A stretch of 42,325 bases of DNA from Planktomarina sp. (GTDB taxonomy: Bacteria; Pseudomonadota; Alphaproteobacteria; Rhodobacterales; Rhodobacteraceae), in assembly GCA_020629775.1 (NCBI GenBank), contig JAHDCP010000012.1, positions 1-42,325 on the forward strand, written 5' to 3'. Position numbers and translations under genes: made by a program. Positions 18,903 through 28,813 of the stretch are shown here, piece after piece; positions within the stretch are counted from its first letter, which is position 1; every line of letters starts with the position of its first letter. The notes under the pieces are model-generated. The model did not search any database and was not told the origin of the DNA. It saw only the letters and a program-made list of their open reading frames with translations.

Positions 18903-20558
18903 TTACCACACGAATTTTTTGAACTTCACCCGTTTGGGTTCCAAAGCATCAGCGCCCAAGCGGCGCTTTTTGTCTTCTTCGTAGTCTTCAAAGTTGCCCT
19001 CAAACCATTCAACGTGGGCTTCGCCTTCAAATGCCAGGATGTGCGTGCAAATCCGGTCCAAGAAGAAGCGGTCGTGGGAAATAACCACTGCGCAGCCGGC
19101 AAAATCCACCAACGCGTCTTCAAGGGCGCGCAAGGTTTCAACGTCCAAGTCGTTAGTGGGTTCGTCCAACAACAACACGTTGCCGCCACGACGCAACAAC
19201 TTGGCCATGTGTACGCGGTTGCGTTCACCACCTGACAACATGCCAACTTTCTTTTGTTGGTCGCCACCTTTGAAGTTGAAAGCAGAGCAATAGGCCCGGG
19301 AATTCATCTCCGCGTCGCCAAGTTGGATGATATCCAACCCGTCGCTGATTTCTTCCCAAACGGTTTTGTCGTCAGCTAAAGCATCGCGCGATTGATCCAC
19401 ATAAGCAAGATCAACTGTTTCGCCGTAGGTTACAGATCCTTCGTCTGGCTGTTCTTGCCCAGTCAGCACTTTGAATAGAGTGGATTTACCAGCGCCGTTC
19501 GGACCGATGACCCCCACAATCCCGCCGGGTGGCAAAGAGAATGTTAGGTCTTCCACCAGCAGTTTGTCACCCATAGCCTTTTTCAGATTCTCAACATCAA
19601 TCACCTTCCCACCCAGTCTAGGGCCATTGGGAATTATGATTTGGGCACGTGACAGCTTTTCTCGTTCGGATTGGTTGGCCAAATCGTTATAGGCGTTGAT
19701 CCGGGCTTTTTGTTTGGCTTGCCGGGCCTTCTGGCCTTGGCGCATCCAGTCCAATTCGCGTTCAAGCGTCTTTTGCCGGGACTTATCTTCACGGCTTTCT
19801 TGGGCCAAACGTTTGGCTTTTTGTTCCAGCCATGCTGAATAGTTGCCTTCGTAAGGAATACCCCGGCCGCGGTCCAATTCCAGGATCCAGCTTGTAATAT
19901 CATCCAAGAAATACCGATCGTGGGTGACCACTAGGATCGTACCTTTGTAATCGATCAGGTGTTGTTGCAGCCAAGCAATTGTTTCCGCGTCTAAGTGGTT
20001 TGTGGGTTCGTCCAACAGCAGCATGTCTGGCGCTTCCAGCAGCAGCTTACACAGGGCCACCCGGCGCGCTTCCCCGCCGGACAAATGTTCGGGCATGGCA
20101 TCATCTGGCGGACAGCGCAGCGCTTCCATGGATACATCAATCTGGGCATCCAAATCCCACAAATTTGCTGCGTCAATTTGGTCTTGGAGCTGGGACATTT
20201 CATCCGCAGTTTCGTCGGAATAATTCATGGCCAGTTCATTATATCGGTCCAAAATGGCCTTTTTTTCAGCCACGCCCAGCATTACGTTTTCACGTACGGT
20301 TAATTCTGGTTCCAGGTGTGGTTCCTGGGGCAAATACCCAACTTTTGCTCCTTCGGCCGACCATGCTTCGCCAGAAAAGTCTTTGTCCATGCCAGCCATG
20401 ATTTTCATCAAAGTGGATTTACCGGACCCGTTCACACCAACGACACCAATTTTTACACCGGGCAGAAAAGACAGGCGAATGTTTTCAAAACACTTTTTCC
20501 CACCAGGATATGTCTTAGACACTCCATCCATATGATAAACGTATTGATAGGCAGCCAT
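18903..20558 (-). CDS. ettA: Energy-dependent translational throttle protein EttA (ABC-F)
   Basis: A 551-residue soluble tandem ABC ATPase that binds the ribosomal E site and gates the first elongation steps according to ATP/ADP. Domain 1: [33 protein letters not shown]. Linker with the basic P-site-tRNA-interacting motif region (about 245-310). Domain 2: [32 protein letters not shown]. Full length for EttA, and it has no transmembrane partner. Divergent from nadD with an 81-base gap. Confidence 0.96.
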   Translation of the reverse strand: MAAYQYVYHMDGVSKTYPGGKKCFENIRLSFLPGVKIGVVGVNGSGKSTLMKIMAGMDKDFSGEAWSAEGAKVGYLPQEPHLEPELTVRENVMLGVAEKKAILDRYNELAMNYSDETADEMSQLQDQIDAANLWDLDAQIDVSMEALRCPPDDAMPEHLSGGEARRVALCKLLLEAPDMLLLDEPTNHLDAETIAWLQQHLIDYKGTILVVTHDRYFLDDITSWILELDRGRGIPYEGNYSAWLEQKAKRLAQESREDKSRQKTLERELDWMRQGQKARQAKQKARINAYNDLANQSEREKLSRAQIIIPNGPRLGGKVIDVENLKKAMGDKLLVEDLTFSLPPGGIVGVIGPNGAGKSTLFKVLTGQEQPDEGSVTYGETVDLAYVDQSRDALADDKTVWEEISDGLDIIQLGDAEMNSRAYCSAFNFKGGDQQKKVGMLSGGERNRVHMAKLLRRGGNVLLLDEPTNDLDVETLRALEDALVDFAGCAVVISHDRFFLDRICTHILAFEGEAHVEWFEGNFEDYEEDKKRRLGADALEPKRVKFKKFVW

Positions 20559-20639
20559 GGGGGATCCTCCGCTTCGTGTTGGCGCGTTTTAAGTGGCCCG
20601 GATGGGCTTGGCAAACGCCTTTGTGACGGGTAGCCGAAG

Positions 20640-21236
20640 ATGATGCGATATGAGTTGCCATATGCTGGGTCCGGCCAACGAATTGGTTTGCTGGGTGGGT
20701 CTTTCGATCCAGCCCACGGCGGGCATGCCCATATCACGCGCGAAGCACTGAAACGGTTCGATTTGGATCAAGTGTGGTGGCTGGTCAGCCCGGGAAATCC
20801 ATTGAAAAAGGACGGACCTGCGCCTTTGGAACGCCGCATGCATCAGGCAAAGTTGGTGATGGATCACCCGAACGTTGTGATCACTGACATTGAAACCCAT
20901 TTGGGCACAACATTTACAGCGGATACGCTGGCCGCCTTAGTGGCAAATTACCCACGTGTGCGGTTCACCTGGCTGATGGGGGCGGACAATTTGCACCAGT
21001 TCCACAAATGGGACCGATGGCGGCAGATACAGAAATTGATGCCAGTAGGGATCTTGGCCCGGCCTGGGGATCGAATTGATGCGCGTACTTCTGTTGCAGC
21101 CCGTATTTTTTGGGGCAGTCGCGTAAAATCTTCGCATGTCCTGTCGCGTGCACAAGCCCCAGCGTGGTGTTTTATCAACGTCCCAATGCGCGATGACAGT
21201 TCCAGCGCCATTCGTGCCGCCGGCCAGTGGGTTTAA
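20640..21236 (+). CDS. nadD: Nicotinate-nucleotide adenylyltransferase
   Basis: A 198-residue nucleotidyltransferase that makes deamido-NAD from nicotinate mononucleotide and ATP. It has the signature [14 protein letters not shown] (17-30, with the HxGH-type site), [27 protein letters not shown] and the C-terminal [11 protein letters not shown], equivalent to the ISSTxIR motif. Two ATG codons in a row (20640, 20643) make the start uncertain by one residue. Its stop overlaps the convergent exporter gene by four bases. The usual rsfS-rlmH neighbours are absent. Confidence 0.94.
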   Translation: MMRYELPYAGSGQRIGLLGGSFDPAHGGHAHITREALKRFDLDQVWWLVSPGNPLKKDGPAPLERRMHQAKLVMDHPNVVITDIETHLGTTFTADTLAALVANYPRVRFTWLMGADNLHQFHKWDRWRQIQKLMPVGILARPGDRIDARTSVAARIFWGSRVKSSHVLSRAQAPAWCFINVPMRDDSSSAIRAAGQWV

Positions 21237-22075
21237 CGGCGAAGCGCCAAGGTGGCAAAGCCAGAACCAATGATTAACGCCAAGCCAAGCTGGGCCAAGC
21301 TGTTGGGAATGTCCCCAAACACCAACCAGCCAAAGGCAAATGCCGCGATCAGCTGAAAATAGACCAAGGGTGCCATGCGCGTGGCAGGGGCTAACCCATA
21401 AGCCAGTATAAGACAAAAATTGCCCACCATGGACGCCACGCCAGACACCACTATCAACCATCCGATGCGAGGTGTCAGTTCAGGAATTTGCTGAACCCCA
21501 AAAGGCAGGGTGATCAACATAGCGATGACCAATTGCGTAAAAAGAAGTGCTTTTGCATCGGCCTTTGGAGCAGCGGCGCGGGACGCGGCCAAAAACAAAC
21601 CGTAAAACGTGCCGGCCAGAACGGCAGCGGCTTTGCCTGGTGTAAAAGTCAGCCCCGGCTGGGCGACTAAAAGTACGCCTAAAAATCCTAATATAATCAG
21701 GAAGATGCGTGCTGGTGTCACAGTTTCGCGCAAGACAAATGCAGCCACAACAAAGCTGACGATCGGTGCCAGAAACAGCCCGCCGAACGCCGTTGCTAAA
21801 TCTGTTGTTTGCAACGCCACTGTGATCGATGTGATCCCACACCCCAGCAATATGCCACGCACCCAAGCAAGTGGAAGCCGAAAGGTGTTCCACCAATGGC
21901 GGTGCACAAACGGAAGAACGCATAGCGTTCCCACAACGAACCGTGACCAAGCAATGAAGAAAGGATTCACCCCAGCCCCAGAGCTGAGCAGCTTGCTGGC
22001 GCTGTCGCCCAAGGGAATGAATGCCATTCCCGCCAACATTATGAATACTGCTTTCCCCATACGGGCCGCTAACAT
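21233..22075 (-). CDS. DMT-superfamily (EamA) transporter
   Basis: About 280 residues with ten predicted transmembrane helices in two EamA repeats of five. Recognisable blocks are [11 protein letters not shown] near the N-terminus and the glycine-rich helix [13 protein letters not shown] before the second repeat. A metabolite or drug exporter is likely; the substrate is not predictable. Start uncertain: ATG 22075 or 22060 begin close to the first helix, while the frame is open to a GTG at 22117. Divergent from dacB. Confidence 0.85.
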   Translation of the reverse strand: MLAARMGKAVFIMLAGMAFIPLGDSASKLLSSGAGVNPFFIAWSRFVVGTLCVLPFVHRHWWNTFRLPLAWVRGILLGCGITSITVALQTTDLATAFGGLFLAPIVSFVVAAFVLRETVTPARIFLIILGFLGVLLVAQPGLTFTPGKAAAVLAGTFYGLFLAASRAAAPKADAKALLFTQLVIAMLITLPFGVQQIPELTPRIGWLIVVSGVASMVGNFCLILAYGLAPATRMAPLVYFQLIAAFAFGWLVFGDIPNSLAQLGLALIIGSGFATLALRR

Positions 22076-22162
22076 GGGTATTTGCGCATCACCAGTGCAA
22101 TCACGCGCCGCGCACACAATCCTGACTTGCCCGAACTGGCACCCTGAGGGTAAGCGAAGGAC

Positions 22163-23626
22163 ATGGGAACGGAACTAACACGCAGATTTTTGTTGGGGGG
22201 AGGTTTGGCCTTGTTGGGCCAAACCGCCTTTGCCGATGCGCCAACCGATACAATGCGCCCCATCGCGCGCGGGCAAGGCCCTCAACCGCGCAAATTGCCC
22301 ACTGAGGATCAGATCATTGCCCAGGCAAAGCTGTCAGGGGATGTGTCATTTGCGGTGGTGGATGTTGCCACAGGCGAACCAGTTGCAGTCCGCGATGCTG
22401 TGCGCTTCCAACCCCCAGCTAGTGTGACCAAAGCTGTGACGGCGGCTTTTGCGTTGGATCAGCTGCCGCAGGATTTTCGCTTTCAAACCAATGTATTGTA
22501 CACAGGCACGCTTACAGACGGCGTCGTGGATGGGGATTTGATTTTGGTGGGGTCTGGCGACCCAACTTTGGAAACCAAGCACCTGACAGCCATGGTGCGC
22601 CGTTTGAAAGATGCTGGGATTTGGCGGGTGACAGGCAAGTTCATTGTATCAGGCGGTGGATTCCCCAAATTGTTTGAGATTGATCCACAGCAGCCCCCGC
22701 AAGTTGGATATAACCCGGCAATTTCTGGGCTTAATTTGAACTTCAATCGTGTTCGGTTTGATTGGGCACGGAAGTCAGGCGGCAAATACGACATTACTAT
22801 GCAAGCCACCGGCCCAGAATTCGCCCCGGACACACCCGTGTCGCGCATGGTAACGGCGCCACGTGACTTGCCAGTTTACAGCCACCGTATGCGGGGCCAG
22901 ACGGAAGAATGGTCCGTTGCCCGATCCGCCTTGGGAAAAGAGGGCGGTCGTTGGTTGCCGACGCGGGTTCCGGAACTTTATGCGGGTGAAGCCTTTGTGG
23001 GGATTGCGCGCGCTATGGGGCTTCAGATTTCAGCCCCTGAGTTGGGCGAAGTTCCTGAAAATACAGCAGAATTGGCAAGCCATGAGAGCGAGGATCTTTC
23101 AAAAATCTTGTCGGATATGTTGATCTATTCCACAAACCTGACGGCTGAAGTTATGGGGTTTGCCGGTTCGAACAATCCGACCTTACCAAAATCTGCAGCG
23201 GCCTTAACGGAATGGGCGCGGGGCCAGGGGATCGGTGGGGCGTTTGCGGACCATTCTGGTCTGTCAGAATATTCGCGTGTCACCGCCCAAGGGTTGGCGA
23301 ATTTTATGGCCGCACAAGCCGATCAGAAACTGCCGAGCGTTATGCGCGGTGTGCCGCTTCGAAAGAAAGGCAGTAAGGCTGAATTCCCAGGCGTTACCGT
23401 GCGGGCCAAAACCGGATCATTGAACTTTGTCAGTACCTTATCGGGATATCTTGAACTGCCCAGCCGACGCCTGGCTTTCGCCATCGTGACGTCTGATATG
23501 TTGCGGCGCGGCGCCATTAAACCAGGCGATCGTGAACGCCCGGCAGGTGGCGGGACATGGGCCAAGACATCCCGAACGTTGCAGTTTGATTTGTTACGTC
23601 TTTGGGCGCAAAATCAGCCGTCGTAA
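22163..23626 (+). CDS. dacB: D-alanyl-D-alanine carboxypeptidase/endopeptidase (PBP4, peptidase S13)
   Basis: A 487-residue periplasmic PBP4-type enzyme that trims peptidoglycan stem peptides and cross-bridges. Catalytic motifs are SVTK (S87-K90), STN in YSTNLTAE and KTG in RAKTGSLNFVSTLSGYL. The inserted PBP4-type domain lies between the first two motifs. The N-terminus TRRFLLGGGLALLG resembles a twin-arginine signal, which is unusual for this family. The 3' end overlaps the convergent TerB-like gene by 13 bases. Confidence 0.93.
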   Translation: MGTELTRRFLLGGGLALLGQTAFADAPTDTMRPIARGQGPQPRKLPTEDQIIAQAKLSGDVSFAVVDVATGEPVAVRDAVRFQPPASVTKAVTAAFALDQLPQDFRFQTNVLYTGTLTDGVVDGDLILVGSGDPTLETKHLTAMVRRLKDAGIWRVTGKFIVSGGGFPKLFEIDPQQPPQVGYNPAISGLNLNFNRVRFDWARKSGGKYDITMQATGPEFAPDTPVSRMVTAPRDLPVYSHRMRGQTEEWSVARSALGKEGGRWLPTRVPELYAGEAFVGIARAMGLQISAPELGEVPENTAELASHESEDLSKILSDMLIYSTNLTAEVMGFAGSNNPTLPKSAAALTEWARGQGIGGAFADHSGLSEYSRVTAQGLANFMAAQADQKLPSVMRGVPLRKKGSKAEFPGVTVRAKTGSLNFVSTLSGYLELPSRRLAFAIVTSDMLRRGAIKPGDRERPAGGGTWAKTSRTLQFDLLRLWAQNQPS

Positions 23627-24042
23627 GTTATAAACCGCGCACGTGCGCCCACTTCGATGGCTGCAGCGTTTAAACGGTCAATTTCCAATTCATACCGGAT
23701 TTCTTGCAGCATACGCAGTTCCAGTTGGCCCAATTTTCCGTCTGCGGCCCCCACGTCACATGCAAGGGCATAAGCGGTTTCGTAGAGTTCTTCGGGTAAA
23801 TTATCCCGGATCAGGCCCAAAAATGCCTCCAAACCTTCGTCTTCGGCCAGCAAATCGAACACAGTTTGGGCAACAACCGGAATTCGATCCGTGTCGTAAC
23901 TGCCGAAAATGGGCAAATAGTTCACGATTCCCTGGATTTGCAGCAACTCGGACGTGCGCATGTTGCGATCAGAGGCAGAGATTCCAATCATAACAGCCAC
24001 CAGGCTGTCTTGCGCGGAAAGCGATGCGGGAATGTCAGGCAT
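23614..24042 (-). CDS. TerB-family (tellurite resistance-like) protein
   Basis: A 142-residue all-helical protein with TerB-fold features: an acidic N-terminal helix region (ISASDRNMRTSEL) and a C-terminal ACDVGAADGKLGQLELRMLQEI helix-turn-helix pattern. TerB-like domains bind metal and membranes; most single-domain members have no proven tellurite role. Convergent with dacB (13-base overlap) and divergent from the lysyl-tRNA synthetase gene. Confidence 0.8.
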   Translation of the reverse strand: MPDIPASLSAQDSLVAVMIGISASDRNMRTSELLQIQGIVNYLPIFGSYDTDRIPVVAQTVFDLLAEDEGLEAFLGLIRDNLPEELYETAYALACDVGAADGKLGQLELRMLQEIRYELEIDRLNAAAIEVGARARFITYDG

Positions 24043-24130
24043 GGGAAGTTCCTTAAAGGGGATGCCCCCAACTTATTGACCCTTTGCACCTGCGGCAATA
24101 GGGAAGCGAAATCAATCCTTGGAGAGACCG

Positions 24131-25777
24131 ATGTCCAATCTGCGCGACACAGCGATGCAATCAAAAGCCTGGCCTTTCGAGGAGGCGCGGCGCATCGTGA
24201 AACGGTACCAAAAAAAGGACCCTGAAAAGGGGTATGTTCTATTTGAAACAGGGTATGGCCCATCGGGTTTGCCCCACATCGGGACATTCGGTGAAGTGGC
24301 CCGCACTACCATGGTGCGCCGCGCGTTCGAGGTGATTTCGGACATCCCCACCAAGCTGATTTGTTTTTCCGATGACATGGATGGAATGCGCAAGATTCCG
24401 GGCAACGTCCCGAACCCTGATGCGTTGCAACCATACTTGCAGCAACCCCTGACCAAGGTGCCCGATCCATACGGCACGGCCCCCAGTTTTGGGGATCATA
24501 TGAACGGGCGATTGAACACTTTTTTGGACACCTTTGGGTTCCAATACGATTTCATTTCGTCGACTGAATTTTACGGCGCCGGCAAGATGGATGAGGTGCT
24601 GATCCGCGCTTGTGAAAAATACGATGACATCCAAGCCATCATGTTGAAGTCATTACGTGAAGAACGCCGCGCAACCTATTCACCTTTCTTGCCAATTTCC
24701 CCGACAACCGGCCGGGTTTTGTACGTGCCCATGAAGAATGTGACCGCAGATGGGATGATCACATTTGACGATGAAGACGGCACGGAAGTGACGATTTCGG
24801 TAACTGGTGGCAGCTGCAAATTGCAGTGGAAACCAGATTTTGGCGCCCGCTGGGCCGCCCTTGGTGTGGACTTTGAAATGTACGGCAAAGACCACGCCAC
24901 AAACACCCCAATTTACGACGGCATTTGCCGCGTTTTGGGGGGGCGTGCGCCCGAACATTTCACATACGAATTGTTCTTGGATGCAGAAGGCCACAAGATT
25001 TCTAAAACATCAGGAAACGGCATTTCGATCGATGAATGGCTGACGTACGCGGCGACTGAATCGCTGTCGTATTTCATGTTCTTGAAACCGAAAACTGCCA
25101 AGCGGATGCACTTCGATGTGATCCCCAAGGCAGTGGATGAATATCACCAGCAGTTGCGCGCTTACGCAGGCCAGGACGAAAAGGCCCGGTTGGCCAACCC
25201 TGTGTTCCACATCCACGGTCACAATGTGCCTGCGTCGAATTTGGACGTGCCGTTTGCGATGTTGTTGAATTTGGCCGCCGTTTCTGGGGCGCAAGACAAA
25301 GATAAATTGTGGGGCTTCATCAACCGATATGCCCCCGATGCATCGCCTGCCACGCATCCCGATATGGATGCGGCAGCGGGGTTCGCCGTACGATACTTTA
25401 ACGATTTCGTAAGACCCACGCGGCAATGTCGGGTTCCGACCGATCAAGAAGCTGCGGCTTTGTCCGACTTGGCGGCGGCGCTGCGAAGCCCCGCTTTGGC
25501 CAAAACAATGATCGAACAGAAAAACGCTGCCATGGGGAACGACGATCCCGTGGCGGACCTGAAATTTGATGACGCGGAAGATCTCCAAGGTGTTGTTTTT
25601 GCCGTTGGCAAGAACCACGAATTTCATCCTCTGCGTGCCTGGTTCACGGCGATTTACGAGGTTTTGCTGGGCGCATCCCAGGGACCGCGGTTCGGTGGAT
25701 TCATTGCATTGTACGGTGTGGAAGAAACCATTCAACTGATCGAAGACGCCCTGTCAGGCAAGTTGATCGACCAATAA
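24131..25777 (+). CDS. lysK: Lysyl-tRNA synthetase, class I
   Basis: A 548-residue class I LysRS, the archaeal-type form kept by alphaproteobacteria and unrelated to class II LysS. It has the HIGH-type motif [13 protein letters not shown] (about 44-56) and the KMSKS-type loop [12 protein letters not shown]. The anticodon-binding helical domain is C-terminal. I start at ATG 24131 with GGAGAG 7 bases upstream; the frame opens at a TTG at 24119. It charges tRNA-Lys. Confidence 0.95.
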   Translation: MSNLRDTAMQSKAWPFEEARRIVKRYQKKDPEKGYVLFETGYGPSGLPHIGTFGEVARTTMVRRAFEVISDIPTKLICFSDDMDGMRKIPGNVPNPDALQPYLQQPLTKVPDPYGTAPSFGDHMNGRLNTFLDTFGFQYDFISSTEFYGAGKMDEVLIRACEKYDDIQAIMLKSLREERRATYSPFLPISPTTGRVLYVPMKNVTADGMITFDDEDGTEVTISVTGGSCKLQWKPDFGARWAALGVDFEMYGKDHATNTPIYDGICRVLGGRAPEHFTYELFLDAEGHKISKTSGNGISIDEWLTYAATESLSYFMFLKPKTAKRMHFDVIPKAVDEYHQQLRAYAGQDEKARLANPVFHIHGHNVPASNLDVPFAMLLNLAAVSGAQDKDKLWGFINRYAPDASPATHPDMDAAAGFAVRYFNDFVRPTRQCRVPTDQEAAALSDLAAALRSPALAKTMIEQKNAAMGNDDPVADLKFDDAEDLQGVVFAVGKNHEFHPLRAWFTAIYEVLLGASQGPRFGGFIALYGVEETIQLIEDALSGKLIDQ

Positions 25778-25867
25778 TCCATCTTCACACTTGCGCGATT
25801 TTGCCCCCATCGTTGGACGGGGCCAGGGTCGCGCACTACCCTTGTTACACAATGACAGGGGACCACC

Positions 25868-26269
25868 ATGATGAAATGGATTATGACGACGATCGCGGCG
25901 CTGTTTTTGGCCGTTGCCGCCCACGCCCAAGACGCTGAAATTGAAGCCACGATTTCCAACCAATTGGAAGCCTTCAAGGCGGACGATTTTGAAAAAGCAT
26001 TCACTTATGCCAGCCCGAATATCCAAACTATTTTCCGAAGCCCTGCGCGATTTGGGCAGATGGTCACCACTGGGTTTCCCATGGTGCATCGCCCTGCGGG
26101 GGTTCGGTTTCTGGAACTCAGCGACATTCAAGGGAACCAATTCCAGCAGGTGGAAATTGAAGACGGGCAGGGCGTGTTCTACGTTTTGGCGTACAAAATG
26201 CTGCGGGTGGAAGATGCCTGGCGCATTGATGGCGTTCAAATCCTGCCAAGCCGCGAATACGGGGCATAA
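25868..26269 (+). CDS. DUF4864 exported protein
   Basis: A 133-residue protein with a signal peptide ending AHAQDAE. The mature domain has the DUF4864 pattern: ISNQLEAFKADDFEKAFTYASP, GFPMVHRPAGVRFLE and AWRIDGVQILP. It resembles a SnoaL/NTF2-like fold of the envelope with no known activity. AGGGGACC precedes the first ATG; an ATG three bases later is equally possible. Probably monocistronic, with a short CCACCG/CGGTGG hairpin after it at 26283-26296. Confidence 0.8.
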   Translation: MMKWIMTTIAALFLAVAAHAQDAEIEATISNQLEAFKADDFEKAFTYASPNIQTIFRSPARFGQMVTTGFPMVHRPAGVRFLELSDIQGNQFQQVEIEDGQGVFYVLAYKMLRVEDAWRIDGVQILPSREYGA

Positions 26270-26417
26270 ACATCTGATAAACCCACCGTTCGGTGGTGTC
26301 GGGCTGCATTAAGACGCGGCCCGTATTCCTTTCGGCCATGGGCACGCCTGCACGTTCGCGGGCTGCCGTGGATTTGATTGCGCGCCCAGGGCTTTGGGTG
26401 GGCCGAAAGGGTTTTTG

Positions 26418-28706
26418 ATGAATAAAGCGATTACCGACGGTGTGGTGTTTCAACCCACACCCTTTGAGGATGGTTTGAACGTTTGGTCCAACCAGGACGG
26501 CACGCCGGGGTCCAACACATACGCCAGTGCAGCCAACGCCGCCTTTGTGCCGGCGGACCAGGATTTTTCTGGCTGTCTGGAATTGCAGAAAACAGCCAAC
26601 ACCACCAAAATTCGGTACATGGGTCAGACGCCCATGGAACCTGGATGCTATTTGTTGGTTAAGGCACGGGTGAAGCTGATTTCCGGCGCATTTCCATCGG
26701 TGCGGATCGCTGGCTGGGCGGGACAATCCAACAACACCCAAGTGCCCGGTGTTACGCAAGTGGGGCCATCCACTGCTTTGAACACATACGGTCAAGTCGT
26801 GGAGGTGCGCGCCATTGTGGGGTCCGGCAATCGCGGCGGTGTTGATATGGCATGGGGCAAAGACGCCGCTTATGGCCATTTTGGCATTGATTTAACTGGT
26901 CCCAACGGCGGGATCGTACGGGTGGATGACATCACCATCGAAGATATTTCCACCATGTATGTGGATGAATTGATGGGTGCCGTTGACGTGCGCGATTTTG
27001 GCGCTGTGGGGGACGGTGTGACCGATGATCACGATGCGTTTGAAGCCGCTGACACAGCCGCCAATGGCCGGGAAGTTCTTGTTCCAGAAGGGACATTCCT
27101 GATTGGGGGGTCCATCACGTTCCAAAACCGGGTTCGGTTTGTGGGTAATCTGGACATGCCAGTGGATGCCCGTTTGACGTTGCTCAAAGACTTTAATTTG
27201 CCCAGCTATATTGATGCGTTTGGCGATGAAGTATTGGCCTTTAAGAAAGCGTTCCAATCCTTGCTGAATTTCAACGATCACGAAAGTCTGGACATGGGCG
27301 GGCGTCGCGTTCAGCTGACGGAACCTTTGGATTTGCAAGCGGCCGTGCACAACCGCGATCAGTTCAACACCCGGCGCGTGGTTCGAAACGGCATGTTCCA
27401 GGCTGACCCTGGCACTGCGTGGGACAGCGAAGAAGTTACCTCAAACGCCACCTATGACAATTCCAACGGCCTGCGGCTGACCAATGTGACCAATGCAGCG
27501 AATATCAAGCCAGGGTCCTTGATCACCGGATCGGGTGTTGGGCGTGAAATCTATGCCACTTCGGTGGATGTCGCCGCCCAAGAAATCACCATCAGCCGCC
27601 CGTTGTTTGACGCCGAAGGCACGCAACCCTTCACGTTCACACGCCACAAATACATGTTGGATTTTTCTGGCTTTGCCAAAAATTCCTATATGCAGTTCGA
27701 TGACGTGGAGTTCTTAGGCAACAACCGTGCCAGCCACGTATTGTTGCCCAATGCCGGCCTGTCGTTCCACTTCAGGGACTGCCATTTCAACAAGCCGAAT
27801 TTCAAATGTGTCACGTCCCCAGGGGCGGCGTGCCAAGGGTTGATGTTTGATCGGTGCCAATTCCTGTCTGCGGAAAGTTCGCTGCGGGTCCAGGACCGGG
27901 TGTCCATTGTGTTCAACGCCAACAAAAATGACATCAAAATCCGCGAATGTCGCATTCAACACTTCCGCCATTTCGGGGTGATCTGCGGCACGGGGTCTGT
28001 TATAACGGGCAACCACTGGTTCCACGGGGATGGTGAACCCCAAGGCGAACGTGTGGCGGGGTTGATCTTTACCCGGCCCAATGCGGTGGCGCTGATCACG
28101 TCCAATTACATCGATAACAACTATATCGAATGGACCAACGAACACGACAGCACGCCTGACTTTTCCAACCAGTTTAGCTTTGGCGGCATGACCATCACCG
28201 GCAATATCTTCTTGGCCATTGATGTGGCACCTTGGTTCAACTTCTTGGTGGTGAAGCCATACGGCACCGGGCACACGATTTCGGGGCTGAACTTTTCAGG
28301 AAATGTGTTCCGCATGTTCAGCGGCAATATCGACCGGGTCGAAGGGGTGAACACCACCTATGCGGACTTGGATCGGTCGCGGTTCAAGAACATTATTTTC
28401 GAAGGCAACACGTATTCGTCCATCAACGAACCCGTGTATAACCCTTGTACGCTTGAACATAATGAGCCGTCTGACAGTTCTGTTTGGACCATGAATTTTG
28501 CCCCGTACATGCCGTTCAATGGGCAAACTCGCACGGTGGAAAGTGTGGTGGCCAAGGACAAAATCCGCAGTGGTGGATCGGTGGTGGGGGACATGCCTTA
28601 TACCCTGACCGGGGTTGGCCCGAACGCGGACCAAGTGCGCCTGGGCTGGAAACAAGCCAGCCGGGGCAAAGTGGTGGTGACCGCGCGGTGTGACAGTCCG
28701 ACTTAA
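26418..28706 (+). CDS. GH28-related / pectate-lyase-superfamily beta-helix protein
   Basis: A 762-residue protein with two parts. Residues about 1-185 form a beta-sandwich, carbohydrate-binding-like region. From VDVRDFGAVGDGVTDD (about 190-205) onward it is a right-handed parallel beta-helix with many HFRDCHF / MFDRCQF / NHWF rungs. No signal peptide is seen. The VRDFGAVGDGVTDD block is typical of tailspikes and GH28-related proteins. From memory, similar Rhodobacterales proteins are head-spike proteins (GhsB-like) of gene transfer agents, usually beside a DUF2793 gene; none is present here. AAAGGG lies 6 bases before ATG 26418. A carbohydrate-active enzyme is the alternative. Confidence 0.75.
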   Translation: MNKAITDGVVFQPTPFEDGLNVWSNQDGTPGSNTYASAANAAFVPADQDFSGCLELQKTANTTKIRYMGQTPMEPGCYLLVKARVKLISGAFPSVRIAGWAGQSNNTQVPGVTQVGPSTALNTYGQVVEVRAIVGSGNRGGVDMAWGKDAAYGHFGIDLTGPNGGIVRVDDITIEDISTMYVDELMGAVDVRDFGAVGDGVTDDHDAFEAADTAANGREVLVPEGTFLIGGSITFQNRVRFVGNLDMPVDARLTLLKDFNLPSYIDAFGDEVLAFKKAFQSLLNFNDHESLDMGGRRVQLTEPLDLQAAVHNRDQFNTRRVVRNGMFQADPGTAWDSEEVTSNATYDNSNGLRLTNVTNAANIKPGSLITGSGVGREIYATSVDVAAQEITISRPLFDAEGTQPFTFTRHKYMLDFSGFAKNSYMQFDDVEFLGNNRASHVLLPNAGLSFHFRDCHFNKPNFKCVTSPGAACQGLMFDRCQFLSAESSLRVQDRVSIVFNANKNDIKIRECRIQHFRHFGVICGTGSVITGNHWFHGDGEPQGERVAGLIFTRPNAVALITSNYIDNNYIEWTNEHDSTPDFSNQFSFGGMTITGNIFLAIDVAPWFNFLVVKPYGTGHTISGLNFSGNVFRMFSGNIDRVEGVNTTYADLDRSRFKNIIFEGNTYSSINEPVYNPCTLEHNEPSDSSVWTMNFAPYMPFNGQTRTVESVVAKDKIRSGGSVVGDMPYTLTGVGPNADQVRLGWKQASRGKVVVTARCDSPT

Positions 28707-28719
28707 GGAGGCCGTTTTT

Positions 28720-28797
28720 ATGGGGTGCAGGCGACCTTTGGGATGTCAGCGCCCCTTGCGTTTGGGCGGCAAACCTTTTTCACTTCTAAGCAAGTGA
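28720..28797 (+). CDS. Possible 25-residue small ORF
   Basis: An excellent ribosome binding site AAGGAGG (28704-28710), overlapping the stop of the beta-helix gene, lies 9 bases before an ATG that opens only 25 codons (starting MGCRRPLGCQ). It may be a genuine small basic peptide, a leader, or the remnant of a deleted downstream gene that kept its start signal. Nothing else supports translation. Confidence 0.3.
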   Translation: MGCRRPLGCQRPLRLGGKPFSLLSK

Positions 28798-28813
28798 TCA
28801 AAGGACTGCACCC

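Noticed and set aside
20873-20884. TGTGATCACT inside nadD
   Set aside because: One mismatch and inside a coding region away from any promoter; treated as chance.
26283-26296. CCACCG/CGGTGG hairpin after the DUF4864 gene as a terminator
   Set aside because: The loop-less 6-bp palindrome has no T-tract; too weak to call as a separate feature.
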